Notes: generated by a model from the letters alone, not told the origin. DNA of 64,000 bases from Chrysemys picta bellii (GCF_011386835.1 NW_027052991.1:1-64000), one strand, 5' to 3'; counted from the stretch's first letter, positions 23,630 through 35,043 are shown. Translations and numbers: made by a program.

Positions 23630-24948
23630 TGATCTTTCAATTTGTAAATCTCAAAATGAATGTTTTAATATTCCCCCCAAAAAGGCTTTTTTTTGTTCTC
23701 CACTGAAACAATGATAAAAAACAACATGAAGTCATGAAATGTTTTGGTTGACCCAAATATGCATTTTCATACAAAAAATATTTCAAGGGAAAAATGAAAC
23801 AATGGCAGAAAAGTGCATTCCAAAACCAGAAAACCAACAAACAAAGAAACATATGACAATTACTAGTGTTTGACTTTGCAAAAATTTGAAAATCGTACAG
23901 AGTGAGAGGGCAGGGAACGGACCACTATACTACAACTTCATAACAGCTAACAGACATTAGTAATTTTTTTTCTCTTTTAGAGGAAATTCTTGCTGAAATT
24001 TTTAAGTTCCATTTTCCCTCTTCCTTCTTCCATAGTCCCCTGAAACACCTCCCACTAAGGGACGGGGCTTCCCTCGCCCATGACCCTCCCACCCAACAAA
24101 GACTCCTACTGTGACTCCCTTTCCTATGCTTCCCTCTCCCAACTCCCCCAGCCCATCACACCTCTCTGCCTCCAAGTTCTATCGTCATCCCCACAGCCAA
24201 TGACTTCTCCCTGCCTCCCCTGGATCCCACCGGATCACACGGCATATTGAAGACAGGTGTGTTTTAAACCACTGATTGTAAATCTGTCCCTCTCTTTCAC
24301 AAGCCCAGCACATTGTGTTCAACAGTTGGACTATCGCCATGAACATGGCAGAATGAAAGCTCATAATTTGCCTTTTTTTCTTCCTCTGTGTGATCTGAAA
24401 TGAAGACAAAGGTAATTTCTGGGACCAAAGGGGTGTGTTCAAGGGAGAAGCAAAGGCTACTGCTGGAGAATCCTTCTGGCTGCAGGGGCTTGGAAAGTTT
24501 TCCTGCTTTCATCTTCCTCATGCCCATGTGGTAGGCAAGGAGGTTACATGGGTTGTTTCCCCTGTGGCCAGGGGCACTCTGCTTGAGTCTCACCCCTTGC
24601 ACCATCTTCTTTTGTTGCTTCTCAAGATCGCCTCTCCCACCAGAACAATGAAGAGCCTGATCAAACATTGTGACAACAAAATCAGCTGCCTCAATTGTGC
24701 TCCAACCATGTCATCCCCTCCCTACTCAAATCCCTTCCCTGGCTCCTTCTCTACTTCTGCAAAAATTATAGCTTTTCCTCAACTTCAAGGCTCAACACCC
24801 AGGAACTGCATACTTTGTCAGAGGGGCTGCTCTACTGCCCTGGGGTTTGTGGGCTGTTCCACAACCTCAGCCAGAGGGGAATTAATTCAAACTGGAAAGG
24901 TGCAGAGATGGGCTCCCAGGATGATCAGAGACATGGAGTGACTGTCTA
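23630..24948 (+). repeat. Block D1 of a duplicated immune-gene-like region
   Basis: From about 23,850 the DNA is colinear with 57,255-58,570. Shared words include GTGTTTGACTTTGCAAA, GAAATTCTTGCTGAA, CACCTCCCACTAAGGGA, ACCACTGATTGTAAATCTGT, GATCTGAAATGAAG, GAATCCTTCTGGCTGCAGGG and CATTGTGACAACAAAATCAG. It includes a candidate 21-bp exon (23,981-24,001) and a decayed equivalent of the 33-bp exon at 57,789. The match continues after MITE E3 (to 25,452) and after the CR1 at 25,453-26,470. Confidence 0.8.
23981..24001 (+). pseudogene. 21-bp heptad exon, copy 1, splice donor lost
   Basis: After a T-rich tract and TCTCTTTTAG comes the 21-base unit starting AGGAAATTCTTGCTGAA. Its relatives at 57,382 and 62,206 are followed by GTAAGTTC. 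Here the same position reads TTAAGTTCC, so the GT donor is mutated. The reading would be x-E-I-L-A-E-x. It is probably non-functional. Confidence 0.55.
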
Positions 24949-25240
24949 AGGGCTGGTCTACATTGTGGGGGGGATCGATCCAAGATACGCAACTTCAGCT
25001 ACGCGAATATCTTGGATCGAAGTATCTTGGATCAAATTACCTGGAGTCCAGACAGCGCGGGATCGACGGCCGCGGCTCCCCCGTCGACTGCGCTATCGCC
25101 GCTCGCTCTGGTGGAGTTCCGGAGTCGACGGTGAGCGCGTTTGGGGATCGATATATCGCGTCTTAACGAGACGCGATATATCGATCCCGGATAAATCAAT
25201 TGCTACCCACCAATACGGCGGGTAGTGAAGACGTACCTTT
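24949..25240 (+). mobile_element. Palindromic MITE family E, copy E3 (most complete)
   Basis: Left end is GGGCTGGTCTACATTG; right end is GTAGTGAAGACGTACC, an imperfect inverted pair. Two palindromes lie inside. The first pairs GATCCAAGATACGCAACTTC with the later TCTTGGATC region. The second is perfect: 20-bp arms at 25,144-25,163 and 25,169-25,188 with a 5-base loop. The paralogous block D2 lacks the element near 58,575, so it inserted after the duplication. Non-coding. Confidence 0.88.
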
Positions 25241-25452
25241 AGGAGAGGAGACTAAAAGAACTGAGCTTGATTTACCTAGCAAAGGAAGGGCTGAGAGGGG
25301 ATGTGCTAGCTCTGTGTAAATGTACTGGGGAAGAGAACACCAGAGAGGGAGAGGAGGAACTGGAGTTAATGAACAAATTTGTCAAAAGAATAAATGGAGT
25401 ATAACTGGCCCTGAATGAAATTCAGGCTGGAAACTGAAGCTTTGTGCCCATC

Positions 25453-26470
25453 TAGAAAGCTGGCTAGATCGTCGGGCTCAACAGGTAGTGATCAACGGCT
25501 CCATGTCGGTCCTGGGGCAGGTTTTGTTCAATATCTTCATTAATGGTCTGGAGGATGGCATGGACTGCACTCTCAGCAAGTTTGCAGATGACACTAAACT
25601 GGGAGGAGTGGTAGATAAGCTGGAGGGTAGGGATAGGATACAGAGGGACCTAGACAAATTAGAGGATTGGGCCAAAAGAAACCTGATGAGGTTCAACAAG
25701 GACAAGTGCAGAGTCCTGCACTTAGGACGGAAGAATCCCATGCACTGCTACAGACTAGGGACTGAGTGGCTAGGCAGCAGTTCTGCAGAAAAGGACCTAA
25801 GGGTTACAGTGGACAAAAAGCTGGATATGAGTCAACAGTGTGCCCTTGTTGCCAAGAAGGCTAACGGCATTTTGGGCTGTATAAGTAGGGGCATTGCCAG
25901 CAGATCGAGGAACGTGATCGTTCCCCTCTATTCGACATTGGTGAGGCCTCATCTCGAGTACTGTGTCCAGTTTTGGGCCCCACACTACAAGAAGGATGTG
26001 GAAAAATTGGAAAGAGTCCAGCGGAGGGCAACAAAAATGATTAGGGGGCTGGAGCACATGACTTATGAGGAAAGGCTGAGGGAACTGGGATTGCTTAGTC
26101 TGCAGAAGAGAAGAATGAGGGGGGATTTGATAGCAGCCTTCAACTACCTGAAGGGGGGTTCCAAAGAGGATGGAGCTCGGCTGTTCTCAGTGGTGGCAGA
26201 TGACAGAACAAGGAGCAATGGTCTCAAGTTGCAGTTGGGGAGGTTTAGGTTGGATATTAGGAAACACTATTTCACTAGGAGGGTGGTGAAGCACTGGAAT
26301 GGGTTACCTAGGGAGGTGGTGGAATCTCCTTCATTAGAGGTTTTTAAGGTTAGGCTTGACAAAGCCCTGGCTGGGATGATTTAGTTGGGAATTGGTCCTG
26401 CTTTGAGCAAGGGGTTGGACTAGATGACCTTCTGAGGTCCCTTCCAACCCTGATATTCTAGGATTCTATG
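25453..26470 (+). mobile_element. CR1 LINE, 5'-truncated copy
   Basis: The open frame 25,488-26,384 (298 residues) covers the RT palm onward: [77 protein letters not shown]-type block and the C-terminal DKALAGMI. It then ends in the CR1 3' tail ATTCTAGGATTCTATG. Compared with the full element at 34,024-34,140 it lacks 39 bases encoding the SSGVPQG region just before SVLG. The insertion site ATC is repeated on both sides. Block D2 has the empty site (CCCATCAGAGG) at about 58,787-58,797. Confidence 0.93.
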
Positions 26471-26572
26471 ATCAGAGGAGGGAGATTCTGGAGCAGCGTC
26501 CCCGCAGGAGTTGTGGGGTAAGCAACAGAATGAGTTGGAAAATGGAATTTGATAAGTTTCTGAGCATGGTTA

Positions 26573-27985
26573 TCATAGAATCATAGAAGATTAGGGTTGG
26601 AAGAAACCTCAGGAGGTCATCTAGTCCAACTCCCTGCTCAAAGCAGGACCAACACTAACTAAATCATCCCAGCCAGGGCTTTGTCAAGGCGGAACTTAAA
26701 AACCTCTAAGGAAGCAGATTCCACCACCTCCCTTGGTAATCCATTCCAGTGCTTCACCACCTTCCTAGTGAAACAGTGTTTCCTAATATCCAACCTAAAC
26801 CTCCTCCACTGCAACTTGAGACCATTGCTCCTTGTTCTGTCATCTACCACCCCTGAAAATAGCCTAGTTCCATCCTCTTTGGAACCCCCCCTTCAGATAG
26901 TTGAAGGCTGCTATCAAATCCCCCTCACTCTTCTCTTCTGCAGATTAAACAAGCCCAGGTCCCTTAGCCTCTCCTCGTAAGTCATGTGCCCCAGCTCTCT
27001 GATTCTTTTTGTTGCCCTCTCCAGGACTCTTTCCAATTTGTCCACATCCTTCTTGTGGTGTGGGGCTGAAAACTGGACACAGTATTCCAGATGAGGCCTC
27101 ATCAATGCTGAATAGAGGGGAATGATCGCATCCCTCAATCTGCTGGCAATGCTCCTAGTTATACAGCCCAAAATGCTGTTAGCCTTCTTGGCAACAAGGG
27201 CACATTGTGGACTCAATTCCAGTTTCTCATCCACTGTAACCCCTAGGTCCTTTTCTGCTGAACTGCTGTCTAGCCATTTGGTCCCTAGTCTGTAGCAGTG
27301 CTTGGTATTCTTCCGTCCTAAGTGCAGGACTCTGCACTTGTCATTGTTGAACCTCATCAGATTTCTTTTGGTCCAATCCTCCAATATCTCTAGGTCCTTC
27401 TGTATCCTATCCCTACCCTCCAGAGTATCTACCTATCCCCCCAGCTTAGTGTCATCCATGAACTTGCTGAGTGTGCAATCCAGACCATCATCCATATCAT
27501 TAATGAGGATACTAAACAAAACCTGCCCCAGGACCAACCCCTGGGGCACTCCACATTTGCTACCGGCTGCCAAATAGACACTACCTGTTAAGCCCGACAA
27601 TCCAGCCAGCTTTCTATCCACCTTATTGTCCATATATTCAATCCATACTTTTTTAACTTGCTGGCAAGACTACTGTGGGAGACTGTATCAAAAGCTTTGC
27701 TAAAGTCAAGCTATATCACGTCCACTGATTTCCCCATATCCACAGAGCCATTTATCTTATCATAGAAGGCAATCAGGTTGACTTGCCTTTGGTGAATCTA
27801 TGTTGACTGTTCCTGATAACCTTCCTCTCCTCCAAGTGCTTCAAAATTGATTCCTTCAGGACCTACTCCATGATTTTTCCAGGTAGTGAGGTGAGACTGA
27901 CCACCTGTAGTTCCCCGGGTGCTCCTTCTTCCCTTTTTTAAAGATGGGCACTATAGTTGCCTTTTTCCAATCATTCTAATCACTG
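26573..27985 (-). mobile_element. CR1 LINE, 5'-truncated copy, minus strand
   Basis: The 3' tail (ATCATAGAATCATAGAAGAT) is at 26,573. Minus-strand frames 26,659-26,850, 26,914-27,384 and 27,433-27,633 carry the same C-terminal and RT blocks as the plus-strand copies, including [20 protein letters not shown] and [19 protein letters not shown]. Stops and frameshifts separate them. It ends within RT near 27,985. It lies tail to tail with the CR1 at 25,453. Confidence 0.9.
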
Positions 27986-27994
27986 AGGAGGAGG

Positions 27995-28390
27995 TGGTGC
28001 CCCTCTGATCACTGATAGCCCAGTTAATAAGTCACTCAGAAGAACTGCAGGCAGCCCAGCTTTGAATCCCTCCTCTCCCCTTTCCTAGGCAAGTGACCTA
28101 ACTGCAGGGCTGCTGGCTCTTCTAAGGGGGTGCTTTGCAATCTCTCCTGTCGAAGCTATCCTTGTATAAATAATTAAATAGCCATATGCACAGAGTCTGA
28201 GACCCAGATGTGCAGCCCTCCCTGATGAGCATCCTAGTCCCTGACCTACAGAGCCATTTGCACTTGCTTTCTGGCCCAATTAGTATTAAATATTAGGGTT
28301 TTCGGTATTTTTGTAAGTCTTCTCTAAAATATATTAAGTATTTAAGTATACAAGTGTGATATCCATGCTATAGTTAAGGTTCAGGTTTCA
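27995..28390 (+). mobile_element. tRNA-like dispersed repeat, copy 1
   Basis: The text matches 61,578-61,960. GATAGCCCAGTTAATAAGTC resembles an A box and CAGCTTTGAATCCCTCC a B box, so the head is tRNA-derived. The tail has TAAATAATTAAATAG and ATTAAATATTA words. It cannot fold as an intact tRNA. I recognise this as an old SINE-type repeat. It may also be part of the D1/D2 duplication. Confidence 0.6.
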
Positions 28391-29249
28391 GTTACCTGCT
28401 GAACCCTGAAAAACTGTTTTGAGCAGTTTCAGAGGCTCTGAGGGGCTCTCAGTTCTCTAATAGTCCATTACTTAAGGAGAGTCTGTTTTCAGTTGACAGT
28501 TTTAACTTCTGTATCCAGCTTCACTTTCTGAAGCTGTCTCATCGCATAGCAGTAGATCTTGATATTAAACTGTCCATAAGTTGTTTTCTTTTTTAATTTA
28601 ATGCATTTAACTGAACTGAAATATCCTCCCTTGTGCTGCTTTCACCTATTCCTGGAATGAGAGCAGAAGAATACTGGAGAGTTATACTAATGTAAATCCA
28701 TACCAAGTGCTGACTACAGGGCGGAGATCAAAATCCCCTTAAAGAATAATAAACACACAGTGTTGTTAAAAAGGCAGCATTAGTGCTAACAGACTCAGTT
28801 CTTCAGGTCTGATAGGCTGGCAGTGAACAGTTTCAAGTTTGAAGACTCTTGGACCTGATTCTCATCTTCTCATATACAGCTCTGATAATGGGAATTAGGT
28901 GCCCAGGTTCTTTTGAAAATCTTGCTATGCACCGAGCTGCATGTTTAGGCACCTAAATATATTTGAAAATCTGGCTCTTAGGCACTTTTGAAAACTTTAC
29001 TCAATGTTGAAGACGTTTTTTTCTAGCAATAAAAACACAAGTATTTGCTTTGGTTGTTATAAGAATGGAAGGATTTATTAATCAGCTATAGTTATATGAT
29101 TGTTCAAAGGGCAAGCAAACAGGTACTGCAGTGACTCTGAAAAGGATTCAGCTGGTGACAGTGGCCAAATAACTTAACATGATCTCCCACTGTAATGCTG
29201 TTTCAAAAAGAGCTAATGTGACCCTGGGGTGTAAAACAGGGGGGTAGTG
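28391..29249. other. Intergenic, no gene
   Basis: No coding frame is supported. At 28,870-28,990 there are repeated phrases (AGGTGCC, TTTGAAAATCT, GGCACCTAAAT) that recur at 35,150-35,320 and 45,120-45,360, typical of an ancient dispersed repeat. Confidence 0.4.
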
Positions 29250-29850
29250 ATTTTTACCTCTGTATCCAGCATTGGAGAGACTGATATTGAAATACTGCAT
29301 CCAATTCTGGGGTCCACATTTTAAAAAGGATTATGAAAAATTGGAGAGGGCACAGAAAAGAGCTGGAACTATAATTCAAGGGCAGGAGAAAATGACTGAA
29401 AAGGACACATTTAAAGAGCTGAATCTGTTGCGCTTATCGAAAAGAAGATTGAGAGGTGATGTGAATACAGTGTGAATACACTGCACAAGAACATTTGTGG
29501 GGAGAAAATACTGCGTATTAAAGAGCTCTTTAATCTAGCAGAGAAAGTCCTAACAACGACCAATGACTAGAAGTAAAAGCCAGAACAATTCAGATTAGAA
29601 ATAATAGCTCACATTTTTAACAGTGAGGGTGATTAACCATTGGAACAAACTACTAAAGGAAGTGGTGGTTTTTCAATCTCTTGATGTCGTCAAATCAAGC
29701 CTAGATTCCTTTCTGAAAGACGCTTTAGTCAAACACAAATTATTGGGTTCCATACAGAGCTAACTTGGTGAAATTTAATGGTATGGGATTGATAGAAGGG
29801 AGGTCAGAATAGATGATGTAATGTTCTGTTGGGACCTTAACATCTATAAA
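29250..29850 (+). mobile_element. Old CR1/L3-like LINE 3' fragment
   Basis: The frame 29,272-29,475 reads LKYCIQFWGPHFKKDYEKLE and RAQKRAGTIIQGQEKMTEKD, an ancient relative of the CR1 block [20 protein letters not shown]. Later text encodes VIRHWNKLLKEVV-like and SLDSFLKDAL-like pieces after frameshifts. It is much more diverged than the other CR1 copies. Confidence 0.75.
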
Positions 29851-30637
29851 TAGCTCACAGACTGATATATTTTATCACAAGTATAGAAACCACACAATTC
29901 AATTACCACACGATAATTATGAAAACACAGTGCTTTTCCCAGCCATCCAACATTAATGTCCGTGAATTTGCTCCAGTGATCCAATGAGGCCTGCAAAACC
30001 ATGGAGAATTACCCCATCTTGTTCATGGACAAATGCTTGATGAGATAGGCAAAGAATGGGCAAAGTGATCACAACGCTAGCCTCACCGCAGCTGGAAAAC
30101 CTGAGCTACTTGGTTTGAATATTACCTAGCCTGATCACCTTATGCAACAGCATATATGGAGGGAAGAGCTTTGCACACCTCCATCAACTTCCCTCACTGT
30201 GGATTTCCCCACACCAAACTGGTTCACCACCAAGTGGCAGCAATCTGAAGAGATAAGCTCCACACTGCAATTGCCACGCATGTCTCCATGCTAATTGGTG
30301 TTCTAGCACTGCAGGTCAAGACAATGTTTGGCTCACAGCTCCAGGAAGGTGACTTTCTGCATCCTAAAGTTTTAGGACCATTGCTGGTCATGCCAAGACT
30401 TAAGAGCTATTTGATCCCATGACTGTGCTCACTGGCTAGGCCCAGAAGTGTCACTCCATCGAGAGAAGCTGCTCTAGGAATATATGACAGAGACAGAAAG
30501 GCCAGTGCAAATTCAAAGGATGGTTCTTCTTCTACCAATTTAATTTAAAAATCCAATTGCTATCTAAAATTAACCGACAGCTAAGCACAATATTTTATTA
30601 TTTTTTTATTATATATATTATATATTTATTATATAAT
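29851..30637. other. Intergenic, ending in an AT tract
   Basis: No gene is recognised. The stretch ends with an almost pure A/T run (30,590-30,636, TATTATATATATTATATATT type) directly before the CR1 5' end, plausibly the A/T-rich target or a microsatellite. Confidence 0.45.
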
Positions 30638-31057
30638 GGGGCCTAACTGGTATATAAGGGCAGTCAGCAGCAAACCAGCTGAGCGGCGAACAGCAGAGGC
30701 TAACAGAGGAAGTTTGCCTGGGAGCTGTCCGAGAGGAGGTACGCTAAGTGCTGCATTAGGGGGGCTGTGTTGGTGAGTATCTGAGTGTCTGCTGCTGGGA
30801 CAGTTGGTCAGTTTGACCGTGTGCTTGATTGCTTGCTTGGTTGTTTGAAAAGTGTGAATTGGGAGTGCTTTGTTCCAGGTGGGCCTTGAGGGGGCCTGAC
30901 TGGTATATAAGGCCAGTCAGCAGCGAACCAGCTGAGCGGCGAACAGCAGAGGCTAAAAGCGGGAGTTTGCCTGGGCAGAGCCCACTGAGGCTTTCATCTA
31001 TGGGTTTCTCTGAGTAGTTCCTGCAACAGTTGAGGAAGCTCTTAAGAGGACGGTGAT
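30638..31057 (+). promoter_or_regulatory. CR1 5' UTR with two tandem TATA-bearing monomers
   Basis: The words TGGTATATAAGG and CAGTCAGCAGC, then CCAGCTGAGCGGCGAACAGC, then AGTTTGCCTGGG occur twice, starting at 30,638 and 30,891 (253 bp apart). Each monomer has a TATATAAGG box (about 30,651 and 30,904). Repeated promoter units are known from some LINE 5' ends. Here the duplication could allow loss of one unit at each transcription while keeping a promoter. Function is inferred. Confidence 0.7.
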
Positions 31058-32065
31058 ATGGAAGGTGAGCGATCAGCTGTTGTCACCTGCACAGGTTGTG
31101 CCATGTTTGTCTTTCTTCCACAGGACAGAAGCGACTTTGTCTGTACGAAGGGCAAGCTGGTCTCCATATTGGAAGAGAAGGTTCGAGGCCTGGAGAAACG
31201 AGTATCGACTCTGCGTTGCATAAGGGAAAATGAAGATTTCCTGGACAGACGTCAGGAGATGCTTCTACGGCCACAATGTTCTGAAGATTCAGAACAGGTG
31301 CAGCAGGGACAGAAGGATTGTGAAGAGGTTTGGCAGCATGTGACCTCCAGAAGAAGAAAGAGGAGCGTCCATGCACCAGCAATGGAGATACAGGTGAGCA
31401 ATCGTTTCCATGTTCTCTCTACAGGTACTAATGCGGAGAGTGGACTAGATGACCCATCTGAGGGAAGGGAGCAGAAGGAGACTCCACCGATTGGAAGGCA
31501 AAAGATGCACTGTCCTAGGGATGGGGGTTCCACGACCACCACTCCCAAGAGGAGGAGGAGGGTGGTGGTGGTCGGGGACTCCCTCCTCAGGGGGACTGAG
31601 TCATCTATCTGCCGCCCCGACCGGGAAAACCGAGAGGTCTGCTGCTTGCCAGGAGCTAGGATACACGATGTGACGGAGAGACTGCCGAGACTCATCAAAC
31701 CTTCGGATCGCTACCCCTTCCTGCTTCTCCACGTGGGCACCAATGATACTGCCAAGAATGACCTTGAGCGGATCACTGCAGACTACGTGGCTCTGGGAAG
31801 AAGGATAAAGGAGTTTGAGGCGCAAGTGGCGTTCTCGTCCATCCTCCCTGTGCAAGGAAAAGGCCTGGGTAGAGACCGTCGAATCATGGAACTCAACGAA
31901 TGGCTACGCAGGTGGTGTTGGAGAGAAGGCTTTGGATTCTTTGACCATGGGATGGTGTTCCAAGAACGAGGAGTGCTAGGCAGAGACGGGCTCCACCTAA
32001 CGACGAGAGGGAAGAGCATCTTCGCCAGCAGGCTGGCTAACCTAGTGAGGAGGGCTTTAAACTAG
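31058..32065 (+). CDS. CR1 ORF1 protein with SGNH-hydrolase (esterase) domain
   Basis: The frame is intact, 335 residues. Residues 9-30 contain a Cys cluster (C11-x2-C14 ... C29) like the N-terminal zinc/PHD-like region of CR1 ORF1. Residues 34-65 are a short charged helix likely to be a coiled coil. Basic stretches at 98-102 and 163-168 could bind RNA. Residues 169-335 form an SGNH/GDSL hydrolase: GDS with nucleophile Ser175 ([10 protein letters not shown]), Gly199 in LPGAR, Asn229 in HVGTND, and Asp310/His313 in RDGLHL. All four catalytic blocks are present. CR1 ORF1 proteins are thought to act in the RNA-protein particle; the esterase's substrate is unknown. The start chosen is the first ATG after the promoter monomers. 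No stop or frameshift. Confidence 0.92.
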   Translation: MEGERSAVVTCTGCAMFVFLPQDRSDFVCTKGKLVSILEEKVRGLEKRVSTLRCIRENEDFLDRRQEMLLRPQCSEDSEQVQQGQKDCEEVWQHVTSRRRKRSVHAPAMEIQVSNRFHVLSTGTNAESGLDDPSEGREQKETPPIGRQKMHCPRDGGSTTTTPKRRRRVVVVGDSLLRGTESSICRPDRENREVCCLPGARIHDVTERLPRLIKPSDRYPFLLLHVGTNDTAKNDLERITADYVALGRRIKEFEAQVAFSSILPVQGKGLGRDRRIMELNEWLRRWCWREGFGFFDHGMVFQERGVLGRDGLHLTTRGKSIFASRLANLVRRALN

Positions 32066-32109
32066 GTTCACCGGGGGAAGGAGACCAAAGCCCTGAGGTA
32101 AGTGGGGAA

Positions 32110-34959
32110 ATGGGATCCTGGGAGGAAGCACGAGTAGGAGAGCGCAAGAGGGGAGGACTCCTGTCTCATGCTGAGAAAGAGGGACGATCGATGAGTTATC
32201 TTAAGTGCCTATACACAAATGCAAGAAGCCTGGGAAACAAGCAGGGAGAACTGGAAGTCCTGGCACAGTCAGGGAACTATGATGCGATTGGAATAACAGA
32301 GACTTGGTGGGATAACTCACATGACTGGAGTACTGTCATGGATGGATATAAACTGTTCAGGAAGGACAGGCAGGGCAGAAAAGGTGGGGGAGTTGCGTTG
32401 TATGTAAGAGAGGAGTATGACTGCTCAGAGCTCCTGTATGAAACTGCAGAAAAACCTGAGAGTCTCTGGATAAAGTTGAGAAGTGTGAGTAACAAGGGTG
32501 ATGTCATGGTTGGAGTCTCCTATAGACCACCAGACCAGGGGGATGAGGTGGACGAGGCTTTCTTCTGGCAACTAGCAGAAGTTGCTAGATCGCAGGCCCT
32601 GGTTCTCATGGGAGACTTTAATCACCCTGATATCTGCTGGGAGAGCAATACAGCGGTGCACAGACAATCCAGGAAATTTTTGGAAAGTGTAGGGGACAAT
32701 TTCCTGGTGCAAGTGCTGGAGGAACCAACTAGGGGCAGAGCTTTTCTTGACCTGCTGCTCACAAACAGGGAAGAATTAGTAGGGGAAGCAAAAGTGGATG
32801 GGAACCTGGGAGGCAGTGACCATGAGATGGTCGAGTTCAGGATCCTGACACAAGGAAGAAAGGAGATCAGCACAATACGGACCCTGGACTTCAGAAAAGC
32901 AGACTTTGACTCCCTCAGGGAACAGATGGGCAGGATCCCCTGGGAGAATAACATGAAGGGCAAAGGGGTCCAGGAGAGCTGGCTGTATTTTAAAGAATCC
33001 TTATTGCGGTCGCAGGAACAAACCATCCCGATGTGTAGAAAGAATAGTAAATATGGCAGGCGACCAGCTTGGCTAAACAGTGAAATCCTTGCTGATCTTA
33101 AACGCAAAAAAGAAGCTTACAAGAAGTGGAAGATTGGACAAGTGACCAGGGAGGAGTATAAAAATATTGCTCAGGCATGCAGGAGTGAAATCAGGAAGGC
33201 CAAATCACTCTTGGAGTTGCAGTTAGCAAGAGATGTTAAGAGTAACAAGAAGGGTTTCTACAGGTATGTTAGCAACAAGAAGAAAGTCAAGGAAAGTGTG
33301 GGCCCCTTACTGAATGAGGGAGGCAACCTAGTGACCGAGGATGTGGAAAAAGCTAATGTACTCAATGATTTTTTTGCCTCTGTCTTCACGAACTAGGTCA
33401 GCTCCCAGACTGCTGCACTGGGCAGCACAATATGGGGAGAAGGTGACCAGCCCTCTGTGGAGAAAGAAGTGGTTCAGGACTATTTAGAAAAACTGGACGT
33501 GCACAAGTCCATGGGGCCGGATGCGCTGCATCCGAGGGTGCTAAAGGAGTAGGCGGGTGAGATTGCAGAGCCATTAGCCATTATTTTTGAAAACTCATGG
33601 CGATCGGGGGAGGTCCCGGATGACTGGAAAAAGGCTAATGTAGTGCCCATCTTTAAAAAAGGGAAGGAGGAGGATCCGGGGAACTACAGGCCAGTCAGCC
33701 TCACCTCCGTCCCTGGAAAAATCATGGAGCAGGTCCTCAAGGAATCAATTATGAAACATTTAGAGGAGAGGAAAGTGATCAGGAACAGTCAGCAGGGATT
33801 CACGAAGGGGAAGTCGTGCCTGACTAACCTAATTGCCTTCTATGATGAGATAACTGGCTCTGTGGATGAGGGGAAAGCAGTGGATGTGTTATTCCTTGAC
33901 TTTAGCAAAGCTTTTGATACGGACTCCCACAATATTCTTGCCACCAAGTTAAAGAAGTATGGGCTGGATGAATAGACTGTAAGGTGGATAGAAAGCTGGC
34001 TAGATCGTCGGGCTCAACGGGAAGTGATCAATGACTCCATGTCTAGCTGGCAGCCGGTTTCAAGCGGAGTGCCCCAAGGGTCGGTCCTGGGGCCGGTTTT
34101 GTTTGATATCTTTATTAATGATCTGGAGGATGGTGTGGACTGCACTCTCAGCAAGTTTGCAGATGACACTAAACTAGGAGGCGTGGTAGGTACATTAGAG
34201 GGTAGGGATCGGATACAGCGGGACCTAGACAAATTAGAGGATTGGGCCAAAAAAAACCTGATGAGGTTCAACAAGGACAAGAGCAGAGTCCTGCACTTAG
34301 GACGGAAGAATCCCACGCACTGCTACAGACTAGGGACCAAATGGCTAGGTAGCAGTTCTGCAGAAAAGGACCTAGGGGTCACAGTGGACAAGAACCTGGA
34401 TATGAGTCAACAGTGTGCTCTTGTTGCCAAGAAGGCTAATGGCATTTTGGGATGTATAAGTAGGGGCATTGCCAGCAGATCGAGGAACGTGATCGTTCCC
34501 CTTTATTCGACATTGGTGAGGCCTCATCTGGAATACTGTGTCCAGTTTTGGGCCCCACATTACAAGAAGGATGTGGAAAAATTGGAAAGAGTCCAACGGA
34601 GGGCAACAAAAATGATTAGGGATCTGGAGCACATGACTTATGAGGAAAGGCTGAGGGAACTGGGATTGTTTAGTCTGCAGAAGAGAAGAATGAGGGGGGA
34701 TTTGATAGCAGCCTTCAACTACCTGAAGGGGGGTTCCAAAGAGGATGGAGTTCGGCTGTTCTCAGTGGTGGCAGATGACAGAACAAGGAGTAATGGTCTC
34801 AAGTTGCAGTGGGGGAGGTCCAGGTTGGATATTAGGAAACACTATTTCACTAGAAGGGTGGTGAAGCACTGGAATGCGTTACCTAGGGAGGTGGTGGAGT
34901 CTCCTTTCTTGGAGGTTTTTAAGGCCCGGCTTGACAAAGCCCTGGCTGGGATGATTTAG
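32110..34959 (+). pseudogene. CR1 ORF2 endonuclease-reverse transcriptase with three in-frame stops
   Basis: A single frame of about 950 codons, interrupted only by TAG at 33,394-33,396, 33,550-33,552 and 33,973-33,975. The endonuclease (residues 28-245) keeps Asn37 (YTNARSL), Glu64 (ITETWW), the SYRPP block, Asp169/Asn171 (MGDFNHPD) and Asp237/His238 (GSDHEM). The RT follows: [40 protein letters not shown] (palm Asp), [13 protein letters not shown] and the catalytic FADD near 34,160. The C-terminal blocks end in DKALAGMI. The stops look like single-base changes; nearby codons fit Lys, Leu and Trp in related CR1 proteins. Without them the enzyme would be complete. The whole frame lacks frameshifts. 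Confidence 0.93.
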
Positions 34960-35043
34960 CTGGGAATTGGTCCTGCTTTGAGCAGGAGGTAGGACTAGAT
35001 GACCTCTTGAGGTCCCTTCCAACCCTGATATTCTAGGATTCTA

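Larger units (their letters stand above)
30638..35043 (+). mobile_element. Full-length CR1 LINE
   Basis: The 4.4-kb element has a 5' untranslated region with two promoter-like monomers, ORF1 (31,058-32,065), a 44-base spacer, ORF2 (32,110-34,959, three internal stops) and the CR1 3' tail (CCTGATATTCTAGGATTCTA). Most CR1 copies are severely 5'-truncated, so a complete one is uncommon. The near-absence of indels points to recent insertion. Confidence 0.95.

Noticed and set aside
27995..28110. Possible tRNA gene (also 61,578-61,690)
   Set aside because: A- and B-box-like words exist but no cloverleaf can form. Two diverged copies share a long non-tRNA tail, so it is a SINE-type repeat.
34014..34316. 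Minus-strand frames opposite CR1 coding regions (for example 34,372-34,632 and 25,797-26,057)
   Set aside because: They are antisense shadows of the RT gene; the plus-strand frame explains the conservation.
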